Origin: Halotalea alkalilenta
Lineage (GTDB): Bacteria > Pseudomonadota > Gammaproteobacteria > Pseudomonadales > Halomonadaceae
Direction of reading: 5' to 3'
DNA: 64,000 nucleotides
Assembly: GCF_001648175.1 (NCBI RefSeq)
Contig: NZ_CP015243.1
Span: 3,038,001-3,102,000 of the forward strand
Both the position numbers and the translations under genes were made by a program. Positions 9,081 to 17,946 of the stretch are shown here, piece by piece; within the stretch, counting starts at the first letter, position 1, and each line of letters begins with the position of its first letter. Under the pieces are notes generated by a model, which worked only from the letters and a program-made list of their open reading frames with translations, was not told the DNA's origin and searched no databases.

Positions 9081-9425
9081 ATGATCGATGAATCACTGCT
9101 GGACGATATACGACAGCTCAATCTCTCGTACCTGATGCTGGTGCAGAGGATGATTCGGGACGACCGGACCCTCGCCATTTTTCGCCTGAAGCTCACCCCG
9201 GCGATGGCTGACGCGCTCGTGGCCGCCCCCCTCAGCCAGCTGGCCAAGCTGGCCAACTCCAACCAGCTGCTGTGCCAACTGACGATACAGGACACGGCAA
9301 GTTTCAATCGCCTGGTCGAAGAAACTCCCCACGAAGACGTTCAGCGCACGCACACGGCACTGCTCCTGGCAGGCAAGCAGCACGTCGCAGCCCAGCCAGC
9401 GCAAGCAGAGATTCACCATGGCTGA
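9081..9425 (+). CDS. flhD: Flagellar master transcriptional regulator FlhD
   Basis: FlhD forms the FlhD4C2 activator that switches on class 2 flagellar promoters. The 114-residue product begins MIDESLLDDIRQLNLSYLML, which matches the family start; the motif LVQRMIRDDRTLAIFRL is also typical. Length agrees with E. coli FlhD (116-119). The frame is open about 270 bases upstream but that extension is not FlhD-like. The 3' end overlaps flhC by 8 bases, indicating co-translation. Confidence 0.95.
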   Translation: MIDESLLDDIRQLNLSYLMLVQRMIRDDRTLAIFRLKLTPAMADALVAAPLSQLAKLANSNQLLCQLTIQDTASFNRLVEETPHEDVQRTHTALLLAGKQHVAAQPAQAEIHHG

Positions 9426-9960
9426 CCGCAGCCTGCTTGGTGAGATGCGCCAGATCCAGCTCGCGATAGAGCTGATAGAACTAGGCGCCAGACTCCAGGT
9501 ACTCGAAACGGAGACCAGCTTGAGCCGTGGGCGGTTGATCAAGCTCTACAAGGAAATACATGGGGTCTCCCCGCCCAAAGGCATGCTGCCATTCTCGACC
9601 GACTGGTTCGTGACCTGGCTGCCCAACATACATTCGTCGCTGTTCTACAACATCTATGAGTCACTATCGCTGCTCGGCACAGAGACGCGAATGGCCACCA
9701 TGGTCAAGGCTTACCGGCTCTATCTGGAGCAGGTATCGATGCTCGAAGACAGGGAGCCGGTTCTAGGCTTGACGCGCGCCTGGACGCTCGTGCGCTTCTT
9801 CCAGAGCGGGATGATGCAGCTTTCGGTTTGCCGCCGCTGCGGCGGCCGCTTCGTCGCCCATGCCCACAGCATCGATCACGACTACGTATGCGGAATCTGC
9901 CAGCCTCCATCGCGCGCGGGAAAGACGCGCAAAGCGGCACAGCGAGCGAAGCGTACCTGA
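9418..9960 (+). CDS. flhC: Flagellar master transcriptional regulator FlhC
   Basis: DNA-binding partner of FlhD. The 180 residues include the N-terminal helical region (GARLQVLETETSLSRGRLIKLYKE), the family stretch PPKGMLPFSTDWFVTW, and the C-terminal zinc site with four cysteines in CRRCGGRFV and CGICQPPS. A basic tail follows. Length is close to E. coli FlhC (192). It overlaps flhD by 8 bases and converges with the flhB-like gene, only 7 bases from that gene's stop, with no visible terminator between them. Confidence 0.95.
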   Translation: MADRSLLGEMRQIQLAIELIELGARLQVLETETSLSRGRLIKLYKEIHGVSPPKGMLPFSTDWFVTWLPNIHSSLFYNIYESLSLLGTETRMATMVKAYRLYLEQVSMLEDREPVLGLTRAWTLVRFFQSGMMQLSVCRRCGGRFVAHAHSIDHDYVCGICQPPSRAGKTRKAAQRAKRT

Positions 9961-9967
9961 CGCCTCG

Positions 9968-10252
9968 TCACTTCCCACCCGAGCTACTTGCCTCATCCAC
10001 CATGCCATCCACCATGTAGAGCCAGGCGAGCAATTCGGCGACTGCCCGATACAGCTCCGCCGGAATTCGCTGGTCGACATCCAAGCGCATCAACAGCCCC
10101 ACCAGTTCCGGAGAACGATGGACGTGGACATCGTGACGCATCGCGAACTCAATGATCTGCTCGGCGACCGATCCATAGCCTTTCGCAACGACATGCGGCA
10201 CTTCGCCATCGTCATGGCGTAACGCCACCGCGCGCTCGACACGCTCGCTCAT
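9968..10252 (-). CDS. FlhB C-terminal-like export switch protein (FhlB type)
   Basis: 94-residue protein matching the cytoplasmic C-terminal domain of FlhB/YscU without the membrane part. Recognisable blocks are AVALRHDDGEVPHVVAKGYG, VAEQIIEFAMRHDVHV, SPELVGLLMRLDVDQRIPAELYRAVAELLAWLY. The autocleaving NPTH motif of full FlhB is absent. Stand-alone paralogues of this kind are known in several genera next to a fliK-like gene and can partly stand in for the FlhB C-domain in export-specificity switching (family knowledge). The start ATG overlaps the fliK-like stop (ATGA), so the pair is translationally coupled. Confidence 0.85.
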   Translation of the reverse strand: MSERVERAVALRHDDGEVPHVVAKGYGSVAEQIIEFAMRHDVHVHRSPELVGLLMRLDVDQRIPAELYRAVAELLAWLYMVDGMVDEASSSGGK

Positions 10253-11295
10253 AGCCCCGCCTCTCTCGCTTTTACATTGAGCGCTTCCACACTCAGGGCG
10301 GACAGCGCGAGCCCTTGGCCGTCTAGTCCAGCCTCGAGCGTCTTCCCACCGTCGGTGAGCGCGACGCACGCCGCTTCGCTCGCGCCGTGCAATTCGATAC
10401 GCAGCCCGTCCGAATACCTGCCAATGCTAGCCTCCACCCTGCCCAGCGCGGGCAGGTCGACAGTTATCCTGGTCTGCCAGCGCAGGCTCTCCGACGGCTG
10501 GCCATCCCCCTCTACATCCTCACCGCTTTCCGGCCCGCTCTCGCCTTCTTCCTCACTGAGGAATATCTCAAGGCTGGCGACGACTCCCGCATGGAGCGGA
10601 AACTGCAGCCTGAGCGGCTCCCCTCCAAGCAGCTCCAACTGATGACGAACGATCGGGGCGAGATCATCCTCCACGGCCGAGCCGGACTCAGCGGCCCTCC
10701 TCGCCTGGGGCTCATGCGCAAGCCTCGTAAGCGGCCATTTGTCCATGAGCGCCAAGGCCAGATGGCGCTCATAGAAGAGCCCGCTGTCGATCACACCCTC
10801 TCGCAACGAGCTGGCTATGGTGCCGGCATCCAACCGCATCGCTGGGAGCGAGCGGGAGCCCTCCAAGCCATCGACCAGTTCAGCTTCAGCCGAAAGTTGA
10901 GCAGAAGCGGCGACCGATGCGTGCGTCCGGAAAAACCCAGGCAGCGGCATGACCGATGCTGGCTGCGGAAACTTCCCCAGCACCTGGGCGATGGCGCGCG
11001 CCTCTCGACTGAGATTCTCCCTTTCGCCTCTCGATGATTGGTTCCTGTCAGCCGCATCACCGCCGGTATCAGCGCGCGATTCACCCGGCCCAACACCACG
11101 GCTCACGCTTTGCGAAGGAGCATTCGATGACGCCAGACTGCCCCCTCCCGGTTCTCCGCGGAGCTGCCCTTGCACCTCGCTCGCCCCACTTACCACCATC
11201 GGCCCACGAGGCGGCAACGCGTGCCGCTCCAACTCGCCACGCCGCCCGAGCACGTGATGCAGCAAAGTGTCGATCAGCGGCGAGATGGTGGACAT
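10249..11295 (-). CDS. fliK: FliK-like flagellar hook-length control protein
   Basis: 348-residue, low-complexity, Ser/Gly/Ala-rich protein. The C-terminal third resembles the FliK/Flg_hook domain: EPLRLQFPLHAGVVASLEIF, then WQTRITVDLPALGRVEASI and DGLRIELHGAS. A poorly conserved N-terminal ruler-like region precedes it. FliK measures the hook and interacts with the FlhB C-domain to switch secretion to filament subunits; being coupled to an FlhB C-domain paralogue fits. It starts 3 bases downstream of the fliT stop. It may be a second FliK-like protein rather than the canonical one, since no hook genes lie nearby. Confidence 0.75.
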   Translation of the reverse strand: MSTISPLIDTLLHHVLGRRGELERHALPPRGPMVVSGASEVQGQLRGEPGGGSLASSNAPSQSVSRGVGPGESRADTGGDAADRNQSSRGERENLSREARAIAQVLGKFPQPASVMPLPGFFRTHASVAASAQLSAEAELVDGLEGSRSLPAMRLDAGTIASSLREGVIDSGLFYERHLALALMDKWPLTRLAHEPQARRAAESGSAVEDDLAPIVRHQLELLGGEPLRLQFPLHAGVVASLEIFLSEEEGESGPESGEDVEGDGQPSESLRWQTRITVDLPALGRVEASIGRYSDGLRIELHGASEAACVALTDGGKTLEAGLDGQGLALSALSVEALNVKAREAGL

Positions 11296-11298
11296 GGC

Positions 11299-11679
11299 TC
11301 ACTCCTGAAAGCGCTGGTAGGCGATCCCCGCGCGCTTGGAGGCATCGGTATGTCGCATCAATCCACGCAGTTCTTCCCTGCGCAGTCGCAAGTAATTTCT
11401 GATTTCAGCATCGTTGGCGATGATCTTCGCGACCAGCTCCCGGCGCTCGAGACGCACGGCGAACGCTTCCTCGATCGCTATGTCCGCCTCCATCACCGCT
11501 TCCAGTTGGATCAGGTACCCCACTCCCTCATCGATCAACTCATCCCAGCATTGCTCCCTCGCCAGACCTAGCATCACATCGGTCCGAGCCAGAAGAGAAC
11601 GGTATCGCTCGTTGAGATCGAGGCTCACGAGTTGGCGGCTATCGGGCGGCATGGCATTAGGCGCCTGGGGCAATTGCAC
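11299..11679 (-). CDS. fliT: Flagellar export chaperone FliT
   Basis: Small helical protein (126 residues from this ATG) placed directly after fliS, where FliT, the FliD chaperone and FlhDC anti-activator, is normally found. Family-like pieces are YRSLLARTDVMLGLAREQCWDELI and IANDAEIRNYLRLRREELRGLM. The chosen ATG overlaps fliS by 23 bases and has GGAG about 10 bases upstream. An internal ATG at 11652 (117 residues), just after the fliS stop, is possible. FliT sequences diverge strongly, so the name rests partly on position. Confidence 0.8.
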   Translation of the reverse strand: MQLPQAPNAMPPDSRQLVSLDLNERYRSLLARTDVMLGLAREQCWDELIDEGVGYLIQLEAVMEADIAIEEAFAVRLERRELVAKIIANDAEIRNYLRLRREELRGLMRHTDASKRAGIAYQRFQE

Positions 11680-12046
11680 GCCAAGCTCCGCCTATATCAC
11701 CGGCAAGCTGCTCGACGTGGCCAAGTAGATCGAGATCGTTACTTGCATTGACCTTGACCAAGCTATGCGACATGTAGGCGTAGAGTCGCTCCAGATCCTC
11801 CCCGATCACTCCCTTCTCGACGTCCAAGGCCGCCCTCAGGCCTTCGTCGATGATAGCGATCGCCTTGGACAGCATTGCCCCTTTCATCGCGATGTCACCC
11901 TGCTCAATGGCCCAGCGAGCTTGAAGAATGGCCTTGTCCAGGCCATCGAACAGCAAGACGATCAACTGGTGAGGAGACGCGCTCATTACTGCCGTTTCGA
12001 GCCCTACCCGGGCATAGGCCTGAGCACCTCTGCGAATTTGCATCAT
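11657..12046 (-). CDS. fliS: Flagellin export chaperone FliS
   Basis: FliS binds flagellin C-termini and delivers them to the export gate. The 129 residues show the hallmark N-terminal pattern YARVGLETAVMSASPHQLIV, then LLFDGLDKAILQARWAIEQGD and KGAMLSKAIAIIDEGLRAALD, all typical. Two adjacent ATG codons (12046 and 12043) follow an AGGG ribosome-binding site; the upstream in-frame extension is not FliS-like. The fliS-fliT-fliK-like-flhB' genes form one tightly packed group. Confidence 0.92.
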   Translation of the reverse strand: MMQIRRGAQAYARVGLETAVMSASPHQLIVLLFDGLDKAILQARWAIEQGDIAMKGAMLSKAIAIIDEGLRAALDVEKGVIGEDLERLYAYMSHSLVKVNASNDLDLLGHVEQLAGDIGGAWRAIAPGA

Positions 12047-12289
12047 ATTCACCCTGTAGGCACTTTCGATCAGAATAGCCGAGCGGGGAAACCGCTCATG
12101 CGGCAAGCAACGCGTCCACAAGCCCGCTTCTCGATGATTAATCCTGCGGTTTGTCTGAAAAGCACCTGCGCTCGAAAATACAGAACCAAAAGAGCCTCAA
12201 TATAGGGTGAGCTCGCCGAACCGCCCTCAGGTGCGAACGGTAAAGAGTTCGTGGAAAGCACCCATGGCACGCAAATGGTCGATCAACCC

Positions 12290-12590
12290 GCCCGTAGCGA
12301 GCACCCGAGGAACCAGAGCAGCCAACAAGCCCGTTCGCGTCCTTCGACTCGCTTCGCTTGCTCAGGATGCTCGGATAGCCGACGAGGAAAGAGCCACCCA
12401 GCCCGTTCGTAGTGAGCGCCCGAGGAACGAGGGCAGCCAACAAGCCCGGTCGTGTCCTTCGACTCGCTTCGCTTGCTCAGGATGCTCGGATAGCCAGCGA
12501 GGAAGGAGCCACCCAGCCCGTTCGTGGTGAGCGCCCGAGGAACGAGGGCAGTCGAACCACGACTCGTCGCCAACCTCGAACCCCTCCCCC
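12290..12590. repeat. Tandem copies of the dispersed repeat between fliD and fliS
   Basis: Two full units and a third partial unit of about 115 bp. The unit start GAGC(A/G)CCCGAGGAAC recurs at 12298, 12414 and 12529. Each unit contains CCTTCGACTCGCTTCGCTTG, CTCAGGATGCTCGGATAGCC and ends near CCCGTTCGTGGTGAGCG. The region splits fliD from fliS. No protein is supported here. The rest of the 12047-12621 gap shows no clear promoter or terminator. Confidence 0.85.
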
Positions 12591-12621
12591 ATACCTCTCG
12601 ACAATCACCCTGCTGCAATTG

Positions 12622-14016
12622 TCAGTTATTGCTATTGAGTGCATCGAACTGCTGGGTCAGCTGGCTGGAAAGGTTGGTCATCCTCGACATCATCTGGTCG
12701 AGCGCGACGAACTGCCTGCGATAGCGCTCCATGGTGGCATCGATGCGCGTAGACATGGTGTCGTATTGCTGCCCCAACCTATCGAGCTGGGCCTCGAGGC
12801 CAGTGGTGGCAGTATTGATCAGTCCGCTGCTGCCATCCAGCATGCCCTCGAGCGTACTCGAAAGCCGCCCAATCAGGCCCCCGCTGTCACCGCTGCCCAT
12901 CAACGTCTGAGACACCGCGTCGATGTCCGCCGATAACGCAGCGCTCAAGACGGCGTCATCGATCTCCAGGCTGCCATCGAGCTTGGTGGTGATTCCCAGG
13001 GTCTCCAACGAGCCGAGCTGGGCATCCGCCCCCAGCGCCGAACGTAGCTGCCCCTGGATGGAGCGCAGCGCTGAATTGCCCACCAGCGCGCCGCTGTTGG
13101 AGGGGTCTTCCGGATTGGTCCTGCCCAGTGACGCGGCGAGCGACAGATAGTCGTTGTAGGCACCGACGAACTCTTCGACCGCGGCCTTGATCGCGGAAGT
13201 ATCGCTGGCAATCGTGAAGACTTGGGGCTGCCCATCAGTCACCGATTTAAGGGTAATGTCCACCCCATCGATCACCCCTTGGATCTGGTTGCTACCCTGA
13301 ATGATCTGGATACCATTCAAAGTGAACTCCGCGTCTTTCGCCGCTACCTCAGCGGTACGATTCTCCACCGCGAACAGCTGGGTAAGATCCTCCGTGGACC
13401 CAGCGGCCGGCGTAAAGGCGACGGTGCCTATGGCATTCGCACTGCCGGTCTCCCGCGAGGTCAGTACCAGGCTGTAGCTCTCCTCCCCGCCGACACCGCT
13501 ACGGCTGTTGACGATCGCCGCCGTAAGGCCCAGGGGGTTACCATCCTCGTCCCGCTGGGCATTGATCGCATCGCGAATCGACTCGAGCGTGGCGTCCTGG
13601 AGTTCGATCGACACCAACTGGTCTCCGACCCCCAGGGTGAGACTGCCGCTACCGAGCGTTTCAGTCTTGCTGGACACCGTGGCGGTAGCGATGGAATGAG
13701 CTGACGCCAGCTGGGAGACCTGCACTTCATAACGTCCAGCCTGAGCGTCCGAACCGGTAGATATATCGAAGGCCGAATGCTCACCGCTGCTTGCCGTTGC
13801 GCTGTAAAGAGAAGCATCGCTCAGCCCGGCCGCCGCCTCCTGGAGCCTTTCCAGCGAGGTGGCCAGGGTGCCGAAAGCCGATATCTTCGTCTGGGTACTG
13901 CTTTGCCGAGTGGCAATAGGGGTGAGCTTGCTCTCCTCCGCGGTGCGCAGCTGTGCCAGCAAGCTAGTGAGGTCAAGCCCCGAACCCACGCCCAGTGAGG
14001 TTATCGTCGATGCCAT
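12622..14016 (-). CDS. fliD: Flagellar filament cap protein FliD
   Basis: FliD (HAP2) caps the growing filament and folds flagellin subunits. The 464-residue product starts ASTITSLGVGSGLDLTSLLA, the conserved FliD N-terminus, and ends with a coiled-coil tail (LDRLGQQYDTMSTRIDATM, ALDQMMSRMTNLSSQLTQQF) that mediates cap assembly. Length matches E. coli FliD (468). It has its own sigma-28 promoter. No other structural flagellar gene (fliC) lies in the window. Confidence 0.95.
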   Translation of the reverse strand: MASTITSLGVGSGLDLTSLLAQLRTAEESKLTPIATRQSSTQTKISAFGTLATSLERLQEAAAGLSDASLYSATASSGEHSAFDISTGSDAQAGRYEVQVSQLASAHSIATATVSSKTETLGSGSLTLGVGDQLVSIELQDATLESIRDAINAQRDEDGNPLGLTAAIVNSRSGVGGEESYSLVLTSRETGSANAIGTVAFTPAAGSTEDLTQLFAVENRTAEVAAKDAEFTLNGIQIIQGSNQIQGVIDGVDITLKSVTDGQPQVFTIASDTSAIKAAVEEFVGAYNDYLSLAASLGRTNPEDPSNSGALVGNSALRSIQGQLRSALGADAQLGSLETLGITTKLDGSLEIDDAVLSAALSADIDAVSQTLMGSGDSGGLIGRLSSTLEGMLDGSSGLINTATTGLEAQLDRLGQQYDTMSTRIDATMERYRRQFVALDQMMSRMTNLSSQLTQQFDALNSNN

Positions 14017-14066
14017 GTCGATGTCCCAAGCAAGTCATTGGTGGAATTTTCATTCCCATGACATGG

Positions 14067-14093
14067 CTATCGGCATGGTGCGATAAAGGTTTA
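14067..14093 (-). promoter_or_regulatory. Sigma-28 (FliA) promoter of fliD
   Basis: The minus strand reads TAAACCTT, an 11-base spacer, then GCCGATAG. This is close to the FliA consensus at the correct spacing, about 50 bases upstream of the fliD ATG. It has the same -10 element as the motA promoter at 6696-6722. Confidence 0.85.
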
Positions 14094-14211
14094 ACCCTTT
14101 ATCACGGATGAATTCGAATCAGGAAATATGGATCAAGCGGAGGCGGGAGCGGTGTCGGCTGGTGGAGCAGAGAAAGCGCACGGCGGCCACTGCTGCGGCC
14201 GCCTAGGCACA

Positions 14212-14670
14212 CTATCGGGTGGGTAACGATGCATCTCGGGGGCGGGACTTGGTCTCTGGCGTTTCGGCAACAGCACTTTCCCCATTCTCGGCCAGCTGAG
14301 CCGCAAGCAGGTCGTACTCAGCGTCGTTGTCTACCAGCTTGACGCCAGACAAAGGCACGCGACAGGCCAGGGCAGTACGAGCAACATCGGCACGGTGCTC
14401 CTCGACGGCTACGGCCTGCAGGCGCTTGCGACTGGGCGAAAAGAGACTCAGGACAACCCAAAGCACCACCGCGCCGAGCAGCCAGTAGAGCAGGTCGAAA
14501 GGCAAGCGGGAAAGATAGTCTCCACCGGAAAAGATCAGGGTTGCCACCAACCCCGAGCCCGAAGCGAGCAGGCACCACGTCCAGTTGGGTATACCCAACC
14601 AACGATTGGCGCGCACCAACGCTCGCCGATAGTAACGCAGGGAAAAAGCGATGGGGACCGGCCGGGACAT
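14212..14670 (-). CDS. Hypothetical inner-membrane protein
   Basis: Not recognised. From the ATG with the best ribosome-binding site (AAGGA, 6-7 bases upstream) the product is 152 residues. Two membrane helices are visible, around WTWCLLASGSGLVATLIF and FDLLYWLLGAVVLWVVLSLF, followed by a hydrophilic, charged C-terminal domain with LVDNDAEYDLLAAQLAENGE. A start 33 codons further upstream (14769) is open but has no ribosome-binding site. It stands alone between fliD and a large gene-free region, so context gives no function. Confidence 0.65.
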   Translation of the reverse strand: MSRPVPIAFSLRYYRRALVRANRWLGIPNWTWCLLASGSGLVATLIFSGGDYLSRLPFDLLYWLLGAVVLWVVLSLFSPSRKRLQAVAVEEHRADVARTALACRVPLSGVKLVDNDAEYDLLAAQLAENGESAVAETPETKSRPRDASLPTR

Positions 14671-15792
14671 CTGAAATCCTTGTTGCATGAAGCGCCAGAT
14701 ACTCGTTGAAGCAGCAATGTGAAAGCGCCCACGACCACGGACCACATTCCACTCACGCTTGTTACTCATACGATAGCTATTTTACCCACTTTCACAACAA
14801 GACTTGAACCAAATCATGCAAATCCAAAAAAAATGTCACAAAAACAAATAGTTACACCGCACCAAAATCAATCCGCCCGCCTGTCCCGCGACCACAGGAC
14901 CCCGACCTCATCCCGCCTCCGCCCCTGAACTGTCTGGCCTTTCACTTCCCATCGGCGCCAAAGGCGCTAGTACAAGAGGATCACCCGCGCTCATTGCCAG
15001 GTCTCATTTGAGCAAATCCACCAATGGAAGGAGGGCCAGACCGGGTAGACCAAGCAAAAGAAGTGCGCAGCGGAGGTTACAAGAAGTGAATGAATACCTC
15101 GGGAATTTTTCAACGTAGCATGTAATTATCGAGCCACCGATTTCTCTTCACATCGATTTTTTCCCCGGAGATTTCTTTCATAGCGGTTTCTTTTACGGCG
15201 TTTTCTTTCACGTTAATGGAGACTGGCTCAACAGCCTTTCCTCTCCGAGCCTTATCGATGGATCTGCACGAAGCCGGATATTTCGGCCATTCTGAACGAG
15301 TTGAAGAACCTCTGAGCCCCCCCGCGCGGGCTAAAGCGGCGAACATCGAATTCGACGATTAATCAAAAATTTCTTTGGCAATAAGCATTTAGCCAAAAAA
15401 ATCAACACCATGCGCCTGCCTGGCGATGGCGCCTGTTTTGTTAGCAACCTGCTTTTCTGGCCAAAACATCACCTCCTGTTTCAAAAACATCTCATAACGT
15501 ATCATTTCCATATCTTTGCGTGCCATGCTCGATCGCTTTTAGTTACATTTTAATCCTTATGTAAAACACGGAAAACATGTTTAATGACAGTGAAAGATTT
15601 ATCACACTAATCTCGTCACTGCGGCGATCGCAATCCCCTATCTTTCAGCAAAGTGGGCGGTGACTGACATTTTTTTCATCTAGCATGACGCTCTGCAGCA
15701 AGACATCAGCGGTGTATTTAACCCAACAAACGGGGTGGTCGATACCGGGTTACCGGATAAGACGGCACGCACGCCATCCTGACGGAGTAACG
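14671..15792. other. Gene-free region upstream of AraC-type regulator
   Basis: About 1.1 kb, AT-rich compared with the flagellar genes. No convincing gene: a 78-codon minus-strand frame at 15110-15346 has no ribosome-binding site. A plus-strand frame ending at about 15362 (MDLHEAGYFGHSERVEE) looks weakly protein-like but has no recognisable homologue. The segment probably holds the control region of the regulator gene at 15793. Confidence 0.4.
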
Positions 15793-16845
15793 ATGGCACA
15801 TTCGGACAACAGAATGACGCAGAACAATACGAAAACCCTGAAGGATAGAAGCCAACGCTATTCATTGCCGGTACAGCGTTTCGAGAAGCTGCAAACCATT
15901 CTCAGATGTTCGGCGTTGTCGCCCCAGCTGCGCGATAACATGCCACCGGAAGCCCTTGAGTGGTCGGCTTATGCGCACTATTTCGGCAAGCTGATCACCG
16001 GGATGATGGCGCTCAGCCCGATGAGGCTGAACCGTAGCCTGGAGCAGCGATTCAGTGCACCCGATCACGCACTCATCATTATCGTCGTTTCCGGCATGGT
16101 GGTGTGTCGCTGCTATGGCAACACGACCAGTCTATTACCCGGCGATGTACTCATCCAAGATCTCTCACAACCCATCGACCTCGATATCATCTTACCTCCT
16201 GATAGAGAACAAGCCGAATTCCAGTTCATTTTCATTCCTCGGTCATCGTTGGATTTCAACATAGACATCGGCAGCCTCCACGGCCACTCACTGACGGCCG
16301 CGAGTCCGCTCAATCGGCTTCTGCGGCAAAACTTCTCCAGTATGCTGGAGCTGTTCGATGCAATGAATGATGAAGAAATAATGACGATCGGCAAAAGCGG
16401 CCTATCCGTTCTTCTCAACATCTTAGGCCTGGTAAGCGGGAAAGAAGTGCTCAACCTGATAGAGAAGGGTTCGACATTGGAGAAGATATGCCTCTACATC
16501 GAAGCAAATCTCGCCACCCCGATCAGCATTGATGAACTATGCCGCAAATTTGCCCTCTCCCGCACCAGCCTCTACCGCCTCTTCGAGCCATTAGGCGGCG
16601 TCGCGACCCATATCCGCAACAGGCGCCTGGCCATGGCCGCACGTATGTTCAGAACGCCCTCCATGGCGCATTTGACCATTGCCGCGATAGCCCGGCGATG
16701 CGGGCTGGAAGTGCATGTACTGCGCCACCATTTCACCACACTGTATGGCACCTCACTGCGCGGGCTGCGCAAGAAGATGCTCGACGGCACCGCCTCCGGC
16801 GGCAATGACCAGAGCGAGCTGATGAACTGGATGAGCAGACTATGA
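15793..16845 (+). CDS. AraC-family transcriptional regulator
   Basis: 350-residue regulator. The N-terminal two thirds resemble an AraC-type ligand-binding cupin domain (LEQRFSAPDHALIIIVVSGM, LLPGDVLIQDLSQPIDL). The C-terminal about 100 residues form the double helix-turn-helix: ISIDELCRKFALSRTSLYRLF, HIRNRRLAMAARMF and LTIAAIARRCGLEVHVLRHHF. The ATG at 15793 has GGAG five bases upstream and is preferred over an upstream in-frame ATG at 15685. Targets are unknown. It lies upstream of the end of the exopolysaccharide cluster but on the opposite strand, so a link is only a guess. Confidence 0.9.
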   Translation: MAHSDNRMTQNNTKTLKDRSQRYSLPVQRFEKLQTILRCSALSPQLRDNMPPEALEWSAYAHYFGKLITGMMALSPMRLNRSLEQRFSAPDHALIIIVVSGMVVCRCYGNTTSLLPGDVLIQDLSQPIDLDIILPPDREQAEFQFIFIPRSSLDFNIDIGSLHGHSLTAASPLNRLLRQNFSSMLELFDAMNDEEIMTIGKSGLSVLLNILGLVSGKEVLNLIEKGSTLEKICLYIEANLATPISIDELCRKFALSRTSLYRLFEPLGGVATHIRNRRLAMAARMFRTPSMAHLTIAAIARRCGLEVHVLRHHFTTLYGTSLRGLRKKMLDGTASGGNDQSELMNWMSRL

Positions 16846-17946
16846 AGCTCCCCGACCCGACCTTGCCGACACCCTGATTGGCCAGAGCACCACGGCAGAT
16901 AGGGCGAGGACCGGCAAGACACCCTCGTTCCTCGCCGTCCCTTGCGAATCATCATCTCGAACGAGCCATCCTTTCATTCCAGACTCAAGCGCGATTGGAT
17001 GGTGCCACAGAAACGCCACATGATCGAATGACCAGGATCACGCTCAGCACCGCCAGAAACGACGACGCCTCGTCCACTCAAAGAATGGACGAGGCGTCGT
17101 TGGATATAGACCTGTGCGAATTAACTCAGAAACAGCCATACCGAGTACACAGCAATATGAACATACAGGCATATCAAAATCGATATTACTTATCCGCGGG
17201 ATCTCAATAGAGAGCAGACTGCAGCCTTGCATAAGCGCAATGCCGCGAATCGCCATTCCGCAAGCCACTTACTTAGCACGATAACTGTTGAAATAAATAT
17301 TCATGCCCCTATTAGAATCAACTTAAAAACCTGGTCTTTAGTCATCTATAGTAAATTCATACATCTAATAAAATGAATAGCGTCCCTATGCCCATATCGA
17401 ATAGGTCAGCCAATGCATTTTTTCTAAATGCTCCAAACGTCCCAGTTAATCCCAAGAGAACAACTTAGATACAAAGAAACTCCCACGTCACGGCGTGCCT
17501 AGCACGAATATGATGCCCCTAGCTCAGCGAGCCTAGCGGTAGCGACGTTGATCACGGACTTTGCCGACATACAATTTGTACATTCCGGAGCCGGGGAGAC
17601 CGACTCATAAAATGAACGAGTAACATACCCCAAAGGAATACTTTACTTCCTGTGGGAGTCCGAAGGCAACATTTCGTGGGCATGCACTATAACCATTTAG
17701 TAAATCCTACTCGGTACACAGGACCGTTATCCAAGGAGCGGGCCGATGCCCTAGCCTCCCCTCTACGGCAACGGAGGCACTATACGCTTTCTTGGTAACT
17801 TGCTCTGATCGCGTGCGCATTCCTCGGCGACCTTTATCCGTCCCAAACAGATTTTTTCTGCAATAAATGCAGAACAGAGAGATAAAAATATAAGGAAAAA
17901 TAACTAATTAATCTACTTCTTAGCTACTTAAGTCGATTTGAAATTT
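16846..17946. other. Gene-free region at the end of the exopolysaccharide cluster
   Basis: About 1.1 kb between the AraC-type regulator and the convergent frameshifted acyltransferase gene. Composition shifts from GC-rich to AT-rich across it. Apart from the strong hairpin at 17062-17100, nothing with coding quality or homology could be identified. Confidence 0.5.
17062..17100. terminator. Perfect 15-bp hairpin (possible bidirectional terminator)
   Basis: ACGACGCCTCGTCCA, a 9-base loop, then the exact reverse complement TGGACGAGGCGTCGT. The stem is very stable. The usual run of T is missing on both sides, so it could be a terminator that does not need one, a structured RNA or a protein-binding dyad. 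It lies about 215 bases after the AraC-type gene. Confidence 0.5.

Noticed and set aside
12290..12590. Possible CRISPR array
   Set aside because: Units are about 115 bp and contiguous, with no short repeat/unique spacer structure and no cas genes.
12283..12936. Several 80-170 codon frames over the fliD-fliS interval
   Set aside because: They run through tandem repeats or the opposite strand of fliD, and the translation repeats with the DNA unit.
15110..15346. 78-codon minus-strand ORF with VKENAVKETAMKE repeat
   Set aside because: No ribosome-binding site, no homologue recognised; the periodicity may come from a T-rich repetitive DNA stretch.
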